Position numbers and translations under genes: made by a program | Shown here: one piece after another, positions 26,601 to 36,215 of the stretch | Position numbering within the stretch: the stretch's first letter is position 1 | Layout: every line of letters begins with the position of its first letter | DNA from: Chitinophaga fulva | Lineage (GTDB): Bacteria; Bacteroidota; Bacteroidia; Chitinophagales; Chitinophagaceae | Direction: 5' to 3' | Length of the DNA: 64,000 nt | Assembly: GCF_012927205.1 (NCBI RefSeq) | Contig: NZ_JABBGC010000001.1 | Coordinates: 558,001 to 622,000, forward strand | Notes under the pieces: generated by a model | Databases searched by the model: none | Seen by the model: only the letters and a program-made list of their open reading frames with translations | Told to the model about the DNA's origin: nothing

Positions 26601-28097
26601 ATGTCAGAACTCAAAATATACAATTCAATACATCGTCAGAAAGAAGTATTCACCTCTCTGCATCCCGGCCACGCGGGCATGTACGTGTGCGGGCCCACCG
26701 TATCCGGAGAATCACATCTCGGCCATGCCCGTCCGTATATCACCTTCGATGTGGTATACCGTTACCTGCAGTTCCTGGGTTATAAAGTACGTTATGTACG
26801 TAATATCACCGACGCCGGCCACTTTGAAGAAGAAGGCCGCGCGGCAGAAGACAAAGTCTCCAAATCCGCCGTACTGGAGAAACTGGAGCCGATGGAACTG
26901 GTACAGAAATACACCAATCTGTTCCACTGGGCCATGCTGCAGTTCGGCAACCTGGAACCCAGCATAGAGCCTACCGCTACCGGTCACATCATAGAACAGA
27001 TAGAAATGATCAAAAAGATCATGGAAAAGGGCTATGCCTATGAAGTAGATGGCAGTGTGTATTTTGACGTAAAAAAATACGCCGCCGGCTATGACTATGG
27101 TATTCTCAGTGGCCGTGTGCTGGAAGATATGCTCGAAACCACCCGCGAACTGGAAGGCCAGGATGAAAAACGCAATAAAGCGGATTTCGCCCTGTGGAAG
27201 AAAGCCCCTGCGGAACATATTATGCGCTGGCCAAGCCCCTGGGGCGAAGGTTTCCCCGGATGGCACATTGAGTGCTCCGCTATGAGCGCCAAATACCTGG
27301 GCCATCAGTTCGATATCCACGGCGGTGGTATGGACCTCCAGTTCCCGCACCACGAGTGCGAAATAGCACAAAGTGAGATCGCCCATGGCGAGATGATGGC
27401 GCGCTACTGGATGCACAACAATATGATCACGATCAACGGCCGTAAAATGGGCAAAGCTTATGGCAACACCATCAAGCTCACGGAAATGTTTACCGGCGAG
27501 AATCCTCAGCTGGACAAAGCCTACAGCCCGATGACCATCCGTTTCTTCGTATTGCAGACACATTACCGCAGTACGCTCGACTTCTCCAACGAAGCATTGC
27601 AGGCCGCGGAAAAAGGACTGCAACGCCTGTGGGCAGCCTATGAAACGCTGCAGAAGCTGAGCTATACTTCCGATGGAGCCGCCCTCAACGAAGAACTGGA
27701 CAAACAGGTACGCACCTGGTGCCAGGAATGCCCCGAATTCATGAATGATGATTTCAGCACCGCCAAGGTGCTGGCCAACCTGTTTGAGCTGACACCTGTT
27801 GTCAACTCTCTGAAAGGCGGCCAGATCAAAATGCATGAAATCAGCGAGGACACCTTTAACCTGTTGCAACAAACCTGGAAGACTTACCTCGTGGACATCC
27901 TCGGCATACAGCAACCACCCGCCAGCAGCGACGATCAGTTGCTCGATGGCGTATTGCAGATGCTGATCTCCATGCGCAAGGAGGCCAAAGGCCGTAAGGA
28001 CTACGCCACCTCCGACCGTATCCGCAATGAGCTGCTGGGCATCGGCATACAGCTCAAAGATGAAAAAGATGGTAACGTCACTTATAGCGTTCAATAA
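26601..28097 (+). CDS. cysS: Cysteinyl-tRNA synthetase
   Basis: 498 aa class I synthetase. HLGH (39-42) is the HIGH signature. Zinc ligands are expected at Cys30 (VCGPTV), the Cys in HIECSAMS and the His residues in [13 protein letters not shown]. The KMSKS loop reads KMGKAYGN (about residue 283). The second and fifth positions differ from the E. coli sequence, but Bacteroidota variants with Gly are familiar to me. It charges tRNA-Cys in the cytoplasm. The M28 gene begins 20 bp downstream and may be co-transcribed. Confidence 0.95.
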   Translation: MSELKIYNSIHRQKEVFTSLHPGHAGMYVCGPTVSGESHLGHARPYITFDVVYRYLQFLGYKVRYVRNITDAGHFEEEGRAAEDKVSKSAVLEKLEPMELVQKYTNLFHWAMLQFGNLEPSIEPTATGHIIEQIEMIKKIMEKGYAYEVDGSVYFDVKKYAAGYDYGILSGRVLEDMLETTRELEGQDEKRNKADFALWKKAPAEHIMRWPSPWGEGFPGWHIECSAMSAKYLGHQFDIHGGGMDLQFPHHECEIAQSEIAHGEMMARYWMHNNMITINGRKMGKAYGNTIKLTEMFTGENPQLDKAYSPMTIRFFVLQTHYRSTLDFSNEALQAAEKGLQRLWAAYETLQKLSYTSDGAALNEELDKQVRTWCQECPEFMNDDFSTAKVLANLFELTPVVNSLKGGQIKMHEISEDTFNLLQQTWKTYLVDILGIQQPPASSDDQLLDGVLQMLISMRKEAKGRKDYATSDRIRNELLGIGIQLKDEKDGNVTYSVQ

Positions 28098-28117
28098 GCA
28101 AATACCTACAGATAATA

Positions 28118-29110
28118 ATGCGTAAAGTTCTTAGCATGTTGACAACGCTGGCGCTTCTGGCCAGCGCTTGTCAGCAGCCGTCCACAAAAACAGACAATAC
28201 TACCGACAGCACCGGCGCCAGCAAAGTGGCTAAACTGAGTGTGCCGGTACCAGCTTTCAGCGCAGATTCCGCCTACGCCTATACTGCGAAGCAGGTGAGC
28301 TTTGGGCCCAGAATACCCAACACGCCCGCACAGCAGCATTGTGCCGACTGGATGATCGGCTCCCTGAAAAAATGGGCTGACACCGTGTACGTGCAACGTA
28401 CCACCGTTGATGGCCCGCATAAAGAGAAGCTGCCCTGTATCAACATCATCGCCAGCTTCAACCCCGCCGCCAAACAACGCGTGTTATTACTGGCGCACTG
28501 GGATACCCGTCCATGGGCCGATGAAGATGCCTTCGACAAAAAAGGTAAACTGGATGGAGCCGATGATGGCGCCAGCGGTGTGGGCGTGCTGATGGAAGCT
28601 GCCCGTCAGTTCAAAACACAAAGGCCCGAAGCCGGTGTGGACATTCTGCTTGTGGATGTGGAAGATTATGGGGTAAAAGACAATGAAAACTCTTTCTGCC
28701 TCGGTACCCAGTACTGGGCTAAAAACCCGCACGTAAAGGGCTATAAAGCCAATTACGGCATCCTGCTGGACATGGTAGGCGGCCGTGGCTCACAGTTTTA
28801 TATGGAAGGCTCTTCCCAGCAATACGCTTACGGACCGATGAAAATGTTCTGGGACGTGGCCAATCAGCTGGGCTACTCCGACTATTTCCGGTACGAGAAA
28901 AACGGGTCTTACATCACAGACGACCACATTTATGTGAATACGATGGCTAACATCCCGACTTTTGATATCATTGCCTGGCAGGCTACCGGCAACTTTGCGC
29001 CGCACTGGCATACCCAGAATGATAACATGAGCGTGATCGATACCAAGACCTTAAAAGCAGTAGGACAAACTATCCTGCAGGTGATCTACAATCAGCCGTT
29101 CACCTATTAA
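28118..29110 (+). CDS. M28-family lipoprotein, probable glutaminyl-peptide cyclotransferase (type II QC-like)
   Basis: 330 aa. A lipoprotein signal peptide ends at Cys18 (LLASAC). The M28 core contains AHWDTRPWADED (126-137), GADDGASGVGVL (147-158), VDVEDYG (179-185) and PHWHTQNDNM (295-304). This set gives one Asp, one Glu and one His as single-zinc ligands and fits the bacterial type II glutaminyl cyclases known from Porphyromonas and relatives better than aminopeptidases with two zinc ions. Such enzymes convert N-terminal Gln of exported proteins to pyroglutamate in the periplasm. An aminopeptidase remains possible. Confidence 0.82.
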   Translation: MRKVLSMLTTLALLASACQQPSTKTDNTTDSTGASKVAKLSVPVPAFSADSAYAYTAKQVSFGPRIPNTPAQQHCADWMIGSLKKWADTVYVQRTTVDGPHKEKLPCINIIASFNPAAKQRVLLLAHWDTRPWADEDAFDKKGKLDGADDGASGVGVLMEAARQFKTQRPEAGVDILLVDVEDYGVKDNENSFCLGTQYWAKNPHVKGYKANYGILLDMVGGRGSQFYMEGSSQQYAYGPMKMFWDVANQLGYSDYFRYEKNGSYITDDHIYVNTMANIPTFDIIAWQATGNFAPHWHTQNDNMSVIDTKTLKAVGQTILQVIYNQPFTY

Positions 29111-29161
29111 TGCCCTTGCCGGAGTGCAGGATAGCGGATATAATCACTTAATCAAACGTTT

Positions 29162-29788
29162 ATGCCCAGACCATCAGGCACTCCGGTAACGGAGCATGCC
29201 TATATCTCCCATCTCAGCAAGGACAAAAGGCTGCAAAAGATCATCAAGGGTCCGCTGGATGCACAGGAGAAGCGAAAGAATTTCCCTTTGCGCCTCATTG
29301 GGGCTATCATGAGCCAGCAGCTTTCCACCAAAGTGGCGGATGTGATCTACGCCCGTTTTCTTGCCCTTTATGACAATAAAGAACCCACACCGCAACAGGT
29401 AGCTGCTACCGCGCCTACACTCCTTCGTTCTATCGGGTTATCCAACGCTAAAGTCTCCTATGTACAAAATGTGGCCAACTTTGTGATCGCTGAAAAGCTC
29501 ACCGATGCCAGGCTGCATAAGATGGACGACGAAGCCGTAATTGTATGCCTTACCAAAATAAAAGGTGTAGGCCGGTGGACGGTAGAAATGCTGCTCATGT
29601 GGCACTTTCACCGTGAAGATGTTTTCTCCATAGACGACCTCGGCATACAACAGGCTATGGCCAATCTTTACAAGCTTGATATCAGCGATAAGAAAGCTTT
29701 CAGGGAGAAGATGAAGACGATCTCCGCTAAATGGTCCCCCTACCGGACCCATGCCTGCCGTTATCTCTGGCAGTGGAAAGATCAATAA
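29162..29788 (+). CDS. DNA-3-methyladenine glycosylase II / AlkA-type HhH-GPD protein
   Basis: 208 aa, similar to short MPG2-type AlkA proteins without the N-terminal beta domain. FPLRLIGAIMSQQLSTK (about 41-57) is the conserved first block. The helix-hairpin-helix is KIKGVGRWTVEM (132-143) and the catalytic Asp is at 158/159 in FSIDDLGIQQA. It removes alkylated purines from DNA to start base-excision repair. AlkB follows 41 bp downstream, so two alkylation-repair routes are encoded side by side. Confidence 0.9.
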   Translation: MPRPSGTPVTEHAYISHLSKDKRLQKIIKGPLDAQEKRKNFPLRLIGAIMSQQLSTKVADVIYARFLALYDNKEPTPQQVAATAPTLLRSIGLSNAKVSYVQNVANFVIAEKLTDARLHKMDDEAVIVCLTKIKGVGRWTVEMLLMWHFHREDVFSIDDLGIQQAMANLYKLDISDKKAFREKMKTISAKWSPYRTHACRYLWQWKDQ

Positions 29789-29817
29789 GCATGTAAATAC
29801 ATTGCGTACCGCCGTTG

Positions 29818-29825
29818 TAAATTTG
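29818..29825 (+). promoter_or_regulatory. -7 element before alkB
   Basis: TAAATTTG fits TAnnTTTG and ends 4 bp before the AlkB start codon, implying a very short or absent leader if it is used. Confidence 0.4.
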
Positions 29826-29829
29826 TATC

Positions 29830-30450
29830 ATGAGTTTGCAGGGAAGCCTTTTTGAAGAGCCCAATCCCGGGAATGCCATCCACCTGAAGAACGGAGAACT
29901 GGCTTATTATCCGCGCTTTTTTAAGCCGGCGGAAAGTGATGTTTATTATCAGACATTACTGGACACGATCGATTGGAAACAGGAATCGATGAATATGTAT
30001 GGCAAACAGGTTTTATTTCCACGGTTAATGGCCTGGTATGGAGATGCTGCCACTTCCTATAGTTTTTCCGGCAATACCTTTGCGCCAGGTCCATGGACAC
30101 CGGCATTGGAGGAGATACGGGACCGTATCACGCCTGCTGCCGGCGCCGGTTTCAATAGTGTATTGCTTAACCTTTATCGCAGCGGCAGCGACTCTATGGG
30201 CTGGCATGCAGATGATGAACCGGAACTGGGGCCCCATCCGGTGATTGCTTCTGTCAACTTCGGCGCCTCCCGCCGTTTTTTGTTACGCTATAAAAATGAT
30301 CATCACCTGAAACATGAAATATTGCTGGAACACGGCTCCCTCCTGGTCATGAAAGGGACGCTGCAGCAGTACTGGGAACATCAGGTACCCAAAACAAGCC
30401 AGCAGATCTCCGGAAGGATTAACCTCACCTTCCGCTTTATCCACCCATAA
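29830..30450 (+). CDS. alkB: AlkB-type alpha-ketoglutarate-dependent dioxygenase
   Basis: 206 aa. Fe(II) ligands are His126 and Asp128 in GWHADDE and His184 in YWEHQVP. The 2-oxoglutarate-binding arginines are in GRINLTFR (195-202), and the nucleotide-flip region SVNFGASRRF is at 141-150. It removes methyl groups from N1-methyladenine and N3-methylcytosine by oxidation. It lies between the AlkA-type glycosylase and the SIR2-like gene, with 17 bp to the latter. The closest relatives are the ALKBH2/3-like bacterial group rather than E. coli AlkB itself (judged from the sequence pattern). Confidence 0.92.
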   Translation: MSLQGSLFEEPNPGNAIHLKNGELAYYPRFFKPAESDVYYQTLLDTIDWKQESMNMYGKQVLFPRLMAWYGDAATSYSFSGNTFAPGPWTPALEEIRDRITPAAGAGFNSVLLNLYRSGSDSMGWHADDEPELGPHPVIASVNFGASRRFLLRYKNDHHLKHEILLEHGSLLVMKGTLQQYWEHQVPKTSQQISGRINLTFRFIHP

Positions 30451-30467
30451 AACCATATACACCTGCT

Positions 30468-31349
30468 ATGAACAACCTTATTTTGTTAATCGGAAATGAT
30501 ATCAACAACATTTCCAGCGGACAAAGCTGGAAAGACCTGCTGCAGGATATCATCACCTTCTGTCATACAGGAGACTGCGTGGAACTGGACGACAAAAAGC
30601 CATTCCCGCTGCTGTATGAAGAGGTTTTTTTAACCGCCATCAAAAGAGAAAAACTCCGTGAAAGGGAATTGAAAGCGTTTATCGCCATCAAAGCGGCTGA
30701 AATCAAAGCCAATGGTATCCATGCTGCCATCAGGGCACTAAAGCCGGCCCATATCCTGACCACCAACTATGAGTTTACCCTTGAAGGCCGGACTCCTTAT
30801 GAAAACACCAGCCTTATCAATGAAAAATTCTACAGCATCTTCCGCAAATACACCATGGATGATATCCATTACTGGCATATCCATGGCGACTGCCTCAATC
30901 CCATGAGTATTAACCTCGGGTTTGAGCACTATGGCGGCCAACTCCAGCTGATGCGTAATTACGTGGTGAGCGGCACCTTCTACTCCAGCAAGGAAGTGCC
31001 CAAAGAATCCTTACTGAGACGCATACACGCCAAACAGGTGTACTATCACTCGTGGATTGACTTTTTCTTTACGCATGATATCCACATCTTCGGGCTGTCG
31101 CTCGATTTTGTGGAGACAGACCTTTGGTGGTTGCTCACCTACAGGGCCCGACAGAAATTTCATCATAAAAATGTGCCGGTACCCAACACACTCTACTATT
31201 ATATTCCGGAAGAGTTGGTACCTGCCTGCAAATTCAAGCTGGACCTGCTTACCGCCAATGATGTAAAGGTGATCAGTCTGCCGGGAAAAGATAAACTGGC
31301 CTATTACACCAGCATTATTCAGCGGATAGGAAAACGGAAATCCTCATAA
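30468..31349 (+). CDS. SIR2-like (SIR2_2-type) domain protein, possible NAD-consuming effector
   Basis: 293 aa. The Rossmann start is LILLIGNDIN (4-13), with GND where sirtuins have GAG. ILTTNYEFTLE (96-106), YWHIHGD (135-141, the catalytic His position in HxHG) and IFGLSLDFVETDLWW (207-221) are the order of motifs seen in SIR2-like proteins of bacterial defence and stress systems. No zinc ribbon of deacetylase sirtuins is present. Many such proteins hydrolyse NAD. Here it is one domain with no added sensor domain, 17 bp after alkB and likely in the same transcript. Cytoplasmic. The SIR2-like fold is fairly secure; activity and role are inferred. Confidence 0.75.
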   Translation: MNNLILLIGNDINNISSGQSWKDLLQDIITFCHTGDCVELDDKKPFPLLYEEVFLTAIKREKLRERELKAFIAIKAAEIKANGIHAAIRALKPAHILTTNYEFTLEGRTPYENTSLINEKFYSIFRKYTMDDIHYWHIHGDCLNPMSINLGFEHYGGQLQLMRNYVVSGTFYSSKEVPKESLLRRIHAKQVYYHSWIDFFFTHDIHIFGLSLDFVETDLWWLLTYRARQKFHHKNVPVPNTLYYYIPEELVPACKFKLDLLTANDVKVISLPGKDKLAYYTSIIQRIGKRKSS

Positions 31350-31454
31350 CAGCTGTAACATTCTGCATGCTGGCAGCGTTTTTGCAAACAGAAGGTATTC
31401 TGACAAAAGTAAACCGTCAGGTACCTTTTGTTGTTAAAGATTAAATTCACAATT

Positions 31455-32162
31455 ATGTTTTTAGAAATCGCATTGACGCTGGCTACGACACTGATGACGC
31501 CCGTGAAGCCTGTACAGAAGCAGCAGACCTCAAAAAATCAGACCATTTATGTAAAAGAATCCAAGGAGCCATGCACCGGCGTAGCACCGATGGAATGCTT
31601 GCAGATCAAAGGAGTGAAGGATACCGAATGGTCTAACCTCTACACTAACATCGAAGGATTCAAATATACACCAGGCTATCGCTACAAACTGTTGGTAAGG
31701 ATTACGCCCGTTAAGAATCCCCCTGCCGACGGTTCTTCTATCAGATACACCCTGCGAAAAGTATTGGAAAAGAAAAAAGTAAGCACCACCCCGGAAAAAG
31801 GCTCTCCATGGGCATTTATCGCCAGCAAAAGATGGAACCTTATCAAACTGGGAGATAGTACTCTGACACAATCCGGTATCTGGGTAGAGTTTGATCCTGC
31901 CGCCAAACGTTTCCATGGTAAAGGTGGTTGTAATAGTATTTCCGGAGGTTATCATACTAACGGAGAAAACATTACCTTTACAATGGCTATCAGTACCAGA
32001 ATGGCTTGCATGGATGAAAACGTGATGCGCCGCGAAGCAGAATTTCTGAAGATGATAGGAGAACACAGCTACCGCTATGATGTGGCTGACCAGACGCTGA
32101 ACTTCTACGAAAACAACAAGCTGGTAATGATCTTCGGTATGCAGCCGAAAGACCTTAAATAG
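31455..32162 (+). CDS. Secreted protein with DUF4377 and META domains
   Basis: 235 aa from ATG 31455; a TTG at 31428 is in frame but unneeded. A weak signal-like N-terminus (MFLEIALTLATTLMTP) is followed by a DUF4377-like part (about 30-105: CTGVAPMECLQIKG... GFKYTPGYRYKLLV) and a META/HslJ-like part (about 125-230: ASKRWNLIKLGD, FHGKGGCNSISGGY, AISTRMACMDENVMRREAEFL). Both domains occur in exported Bacteroidota proteins. E. coli HslJ is linked to novobiocin resistance, but the role here is unknown. It ends 24 bp before a strong palindromic terminator. Confidence 0.85.
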   Translation: MFLEIALTLATTLMTPVKPVQKQQTSKNQTIYVKESKEPCTGVAPMECLQIKGVKDTEWSNLYTNIEGFKYTPGYRYKLLVRITPVKNPPADGSSIRYTLRKVLEKKKVSTTPEKGSPWAFIASKRWNLIKLGDSTLTQSGIWVEFDPAAKRFHGKGGCNSISGGYHTNGENITFTMAISTRMACMDENVMRREAEFLKMIGEHSYRYDVADQTLNFYENNKLVMIFGMQPKDLK

Positions 32163-32186
32163 ACTACTTAGTAACCCATTATAACC

Positions 32187-32220
32187 AAAAAAGGTTGTTA
32201 CAATTGTAACAACCTTTTTT
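32187..32220. terminator. Bidirectional palindromic terminator
   Basis: A fully palindromic 34-bp sequence has A6 on the left, T6 on the right and GGTTGTTACAA as half-site. It lies between convergent genes. Confidence 0.9.
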
Positions 32221-32274
32221 CTTTTCTACGTCACTTAAATAAAGCTATGGTATAACAACTAAAACGCTGTGTTA

Positions 32275-32643
32275 TTAATATGCCACGCTGGCAATATCCT
32301 GCACGGAAGCCACCAGCTTCCGTGTAGCGTTGTACTCAAACAACATCGCGTTGGAGGTCTTATCTCCTACTGCTACTACCACCTGTACAGTGTCTGCCTT
32401 CTGCTCTGGTACCTGTACCAGCAGATAGTCGGCATTTGCACGCAATACATGCGCTGCCACATCTCCAAAGATCACTTTGTTAGCTGCTTTCTCTTTACTA
32501 AATCCATGACCTCTGATGATCAGAAAATTACCGGCATTACCGGTCACTGTAGTTGTCTCGTTTTTTTTCTGGTTTGGGGAACAAGCCGTCATCGCTGCTA
32601 CCAGCAGCATAAGGGCCACCACAAACATGTTGTAATGTTTCAT
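32275..32643 (-). CDS. Small IPT/TIG-domain lipoprotein
   Basis: 122 aa. The signal peptide ends with AAMTAC (Cys21). The rest is one Ig-like IPT/TIG domain (about 30-105) with the pattern NFLIIRGHGFSKEKAANKV, then FGDVAAHVL and YLLVQVPEQKAD. TIG domains occur in surface-binding lipoproteins of Bacteroidota, including SusE/F-like and BACON-type neighbours. The gene lies after the sdhB gene on the same strand but 217 bp away, so it may be independent. The function is not known. Confidence 0.78.
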   Translation of the reverse strand: MKHYNMFVVALMLLVAAMTACSPNQKKNETTTVTGNAGNFLIIRGHGFSKEKAANKVIFGDVAAHVLRANADYLLVQVPEQKADTVQVVVAVGDKTSNAMLFEYNATRKLVASVQDIASVAY

Positions 32644-32860
32644 CTTTTTAATACTTCATTTTGGGGTAGGGTAACAAACCCTGTTACAAATAAAATCCGG
32701 GGTAACACTATTGCATGTAGCAACTCTTATTCGCAACAGTATATCGTCGGTGATTAAAGCGGATGCAAATCTACAAATTTTCCAGCAAATAACATTCGTT
32801 TTAAGCAACAAAATTTTCAAATTACGTATAACTACGTATACGCCAAAACGCAATACTGCG

Positions 32861-33607
32861 CTATTTTTTCAGCAGTTGCGCCTTGTTGTATTCCCAGTTC
32901 ATTCTGGCAATATGCAGTACCGAAATTTGCTGCGGGCACTCTGCTTCACAGGCCTCTGTATTACTGCAATGACCGAACCCTTCGGCATCCATCTGATCTA
33001 CCATATGCCGCACCCTTTGCTGTGCTTCCACAGCGCCCTGTGGCAGCAATACCAGATGCGTGATCTTGGCACTGGTAAACAACGCCGCACTGGAATTTTT
33101 ACACACCGCCACACAGGCGCCACACCCGATACAGGCCGCTGCATCAAACGCCGCTTCCGCCACCGGATGCCCTATCGGAATACTGTTGGCCTCCGGCGCC
33201 TGGCCGGTATTGACGGAAATATATCCTCCTGCCTGTATCACCCTGTCGAACGCTGTACGGTCTATTTTAAGGTCGCATTTTACCGGGAAAGCTGTCGCCC
33301 GGAAAGGCTCTATGTAAATCGTTTCCCCCTCCCGGAAACTGCGCATATGCAGCTGGCAGGTGGTCGTGTTTTTTAAAGGTCCATGCGCACGGCCATTGAT
33401 CATCACTCCACATTGCCCGCAAATACCTTCGCGACAATCATGGTCAAACTCGATGGCCCGCTGCCCCTGCTCCAGCAACTGCTCGTTCAACATGTCCAGC
33501 ATCTCCAGAAAAGACATGTCGGGATTCACGTCTGCCAGTTCATAGTCCTGCATCTTGCCGGTATCCTGGCTATTTTCCTGCCTCCATATTTTTAATCGTA
33601 TATGCAT
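32861..33607 (-). CDS. sdhB: Succinate dehydrogenase/fumarate reductase iron-sulfur subunit
   Basis: 248 aa. The [2Fe-2S] cysteines are in CREGICGQCGVM and TTTCQLH. The [4Fe-4S] and [3Fe-4S] ligands are in CIGCGACVAVC and the later CSNTEACEAECP block. It transfers electrons from the flavoprotein to the cytochrome b subunit of complex II at the inner membrane. It starts 5 bp after sdhA and ends the five-gene porin-transporter-sdhCAB unit. Whether the complex works as dehydrogenase or fumarate reductase cannot be told from the sequence. Confidence 0.95.
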   Translation of the reverse strand: MHIRLKIWRQENSQDTGKMQDYELADVNPDMSFLEMLDMLNEQLLEQGQRAIEFDHDCREGICGQCGVMINGRAHGPLKNTTTCQLHMRSFREGETIYIEPFRATAFPVKCDLKIDRTAFDRVIQAGGYISVNTGQAPEANSIPIGHPVAEAAFDAAACIGCGACVAVCKNSSAALFTSAKITHLVLLPQGAVEAQQRVRHMVDQMDAEGFGHCSNTEACEAECPQQISVLHIARMNWEYNKAQLLKK

Positions 33608-33612
33608 ACACG

Positions 33613-35523
33613 TTATTTATAGCTTCTCACGGTAGGTGTAACAAATTCAAACGTCAATGGTTCCTTATTCCATACCGGCGATTGGTTTTCACCAGTCCAT
33701 CCCCAGGCGGATATAAAGGCAAAATCTTTGTCATTACGCATGGCCTCTCCTTCGGGCGTCTGATATTCTACCCGGAAATGCGCCCCACAGGACTCTTCCC
33801 GCGTCAGGGCATCATGGCACATCAGCTCTCCCAACTCCAGATAATCCGCCACCCTGCCCGCTTTTTCCAACTCACTGTTAATCGCCAAACCACCCGGAAT
33901 AAACAGGTCGGCATAAAACTGCTGCCGTAATGCTTTTATCTCCCGGATAGCCTGCTCCAGCCCTTCTGCAGCGCGTGACAGCCCACATTTATCATACAGT
34001 ATTTTACCCAGCGTTTTATGGAAGTAATCGGCAGATAATTTACCGCCAATGCCCTTCAGCAAGTGCAACTGGTCTTCCACCTGTTTGGCGGCAGCGTCAA
34101 AAGCCGGATGATGAATATCCGTTGCCGGTGTTCTGATTTCATCTGCCAGATAGTTGGCCAGCGTATATGGTGCAATAAAATACCCGTCCACACAGGCTTG
34201 CAACAGGGAATTAGCCCCCAGCCTGTTAGCCCCATGGTCCGCAAAATTGGCCTCCCCCAGCGCAAAAAATCCGGGGATGGTGGTCATCAATTCATAGTCA
34301 ACCCACAGTCCACCCATGGAAAAGTGTGCTGCCGGTGAAATTTTCATCGGCTCCTTATAAGCATCCACACCAGTGATCTTTTCGTACATGCGGAACAGGT
34401 TGTCATACTTTTCCCTGATCTTGTCAACACCCTGATCTTTAATCGCTTTGGAGAAATCCAGGTATACGGCATTTTTCAACGGCCCCACGCCATAACCCGC
34501 ATCGATCCGTTCTTTCGCCGCCCGGGAAGCAATATCCCTCGGCGACAGGTTGCCAAAAGCGGGGTAACGGCGCTCCAGGTAATAATCCCTGTCTTCCTCC
34601 GGCACCTGATTAGGCAACCGGTCCTCCTTCTCTTTTTTGGGTACCCAAATGCGGCCATCATTGCGCAAAGATTCCGACATCAGGGTGAGCTTGGATTGGT
34701 ATTCTCCTGACTGCGGCAAACTGGTAGGATGAATCTGTGTCCAGCTGGGATTGGCGATCAACGCACCTTTTTTATGTGCGCGCCAGATAGCGGAACCGTT
34801 ACAACCCATCGCCAGGGTAGACAGGTAATAGATCTTCCCAAAGCCGCCGGTAGCCAGTATCACAGCATGTGCACCGTGACGTTCTATTTCTCCGGTATCG
34901 AGATTACGGACGATAATGCCTTTTGCCTTACCATCGATCGTTACAAGGTCCAGCATTTCATGCCGGGCAAACAATTGCACTGAGCCAAGATGTACCTGTC
35001 GCATCAGCGCCTGATAAGCACCCAACAGCAACTGTTGACCAGTCTGCCCGCGGGCATAAAAAGTACGCGATACCTGCACACCGCCGAAGGAGCGGTTATT
35101 GAGATATCCACCATATTCCCGGCCAAAGGGCACGCCCTGTGCCACCGCCTGATCTATCAGGCTGGCGCTGCATTCAGCCAGACGGTACACATTGGCTTCC
35201 CGTGCGCGGAAATCACCGCCCTTGATAGTATCGTAAAACATGCGGAACACATTGTCTCCGTCATTTTTGTAGTTCTTACAGGCATTTACGCCCCCTTGTG
35301 CTGCCACAGAATGCGCCCGGCGCGGCGTATCCTGAAAACAGAATGCCTTCACCCGGTAGCCCATCTCCCCCAGCGAAGCAGCAATGGAACTACCTGCCAA
35401 TCCTGTACCCACCACAATCACTTCCAGCTTCTTCCGGTTAGCAGGATTTACCAGCTTAGCATGTTCCTTGTAATGACGCCACTTATCTTCCAGTGGCCCT
35501 TCCGGTATTTTTGCGTCCAGCAT
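33613..35523 (-). CDS. sdhA: Succinate dehydrogenase/fumarate reductase flavoprotein subunit
   Basis: 636 aa, the length typical of the Bacteroidota/epsilon-type SdhA. The FAD-binding motif [17 protein letters not shown] is at about 37-53. The covalent FAD His is in [15 protein letters not shown]. Catalytic blocks [11 protein letters not shown] (about 265-275) and [10 protein letters not shown] (about 403-412) are present. It oxidises succinate to fumarate or the reverse. The gene begins 6 bp after sdhC and ends 5 bp before sdhB, which argues for one transcript and a fixed stoichiometry. Confidence 0.96.
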   Translation of the reverse strand: MLDAKIPEGPLEDKWRHYKEHAKLVNPANRKKLEVIVVGTGLAGSSIAASLGEMGYRVKAFCFQDTPRRAHSVAAQGGVNACKNYKNDGDNVFRMFYDTIKGGDFRAREANVYRLAECSASLIDQAVAQGVPFGREYGGYLNNRSFGGVQVSRTFYARGQTGQQLLLGAYQALMRQVHLGSVQLFARHEMLDLVTIDGKAKGIIVRNLDTGEIERHGAHAVILATGGFGKIYYLSTLAMGCNGSAIWRAHKKGALIANPSWTQIHPTSLPQSGEYQSKLTLMSESLRNDGRIWVPKKEKEDRLPNQVPEEDRDYYLERRYPAFGNLSPRDIASRAAKERIDAGYGVGPLKNAVYLDFSKAIKDQGVDKIREKYDNLFRMYEKITGVDAYKEPMKISPAAHFSMGGLWVDYELMTTIPGFFALGEANFADHGANRLGANSLLQACVDGYFIAPYTLANYLADEIRTPATDIHHPAFDAAAKQVEDQLHLLKGIGGKLSADYFHKTLGKILYDKCGLSRAAEGLEQAIREIKALRQQFYADLFIPGGLAINSELEKAGRVADYLELGELMCHDALTREESCGAHFRVEYQTPEGEAMRNDKDFAFISAWGWTGENQSPVWNKEPLTFEFVTPTVRSYK

Positions 35524-35529
35524 GACCCA

Positions 35530-36198
35530 TTATTTTAAGAAGTGAACATAAATCGGTATCAGCGCAAAACCTGCACAGATACCCACACTATATATCCAGC
35601 CAATTACCCTGATCCATTGTACATAGCGCGGATGATAAACACCCAGCGTTCGCGCAGCACTGAAGAACCCATGTAGCAGGTGATAACAAAGCGCTACCAT
35701 ACACAGCACGTATACCAGCACGTACCACGTTTCGCTGTATACCGCCACCACCAGCGTGTATAAGTCTTTATTCCCGCGCGCGTCCAGCGGCAGCGAACCA
35801 AACTTGTACACATACCAGAAATCACGGAAATGGATAACGAGAAATATAAAAATGATCGTCCCCAACAGGCCCATGTTACGGGTATACCATTTGCTGACTT
35901 CACCACGCCTGTCGTAATGATATTTCACATCTCCCGCTCGTTTATTCGTCAACATTATAATAACAGCATATACCACATGCGCAATGATGCTCGCATACAG
36001 CACCCAGGAGATTATTTTGATGATGATATTACCAGACAACAGATGGGAATAGGCATTAAACTGCAGATGCGCCTGTTCATCCGGCAACAGCAATTGCAGG
36101 TTTCCCAGTAAATGAATAATGAGAAAAAAGCACAGGAACAATCCTGTAAAAGCCATCCAGTTTTTCCTGGTTAATGTTTTTTGTGTCCATTGACCCAT
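35530..36198 (-). CDS. sdhC: Succinate dehydrogenase cytochrome b subunit (b558 dihaem type)
   Basis: 222 aa from ATG 36198 (MGQWTQKTLTRKNWMAF). The longer frame to 36306 overlaps the transporter gene and has no membrane or targeting features. Five membrane segments carry histidines suited for two haems (FFLIIHLLGN, IIAHVVYAVI, FLVIHFRDFWY, LCYHLLHGFF). It anchors SdhAB and exchanges electrons with menaquinone. It starts 17 bp after the DASS transporter gene. Confidence 0.92.
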   Translation of the reverse strand: MGQWTQKTLTRKNWMAFTGLFLCFFLIIHLLGNLQLLLPDEQAHLQFNAYSHLLSGNIIIKIISWVLYASIIAHVVYAVIIMLTNKRAGDVKYHYDRRGEVSKWYTRNMGLLGTIIFIFLVIHFRDFWYVYKFGSLPLDARGNKDLYTLVVAVYSETWYVLVYVLCMVALCYHLLHGFFSAARTLGVYHPRYVQWIRVIGWIYSVGICAGFALIPIYVHFLK

Positions 36199-36215
36199 AA
36201 CTTGATATTTTGATA

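Noticed and set aside
27440..27475. KMSKS loop of cysS written KMGKAYGN, possible decay
   Set aside because: The rest of the gene is intact and Gly variants are familiar in this phylum, so it is not treated as a broken gene.
26712..28094. Open frame of 460 codons on the minus strand
   Set aside because: It is antisense to cysS, which is clearly real, and shows no recognisable family.
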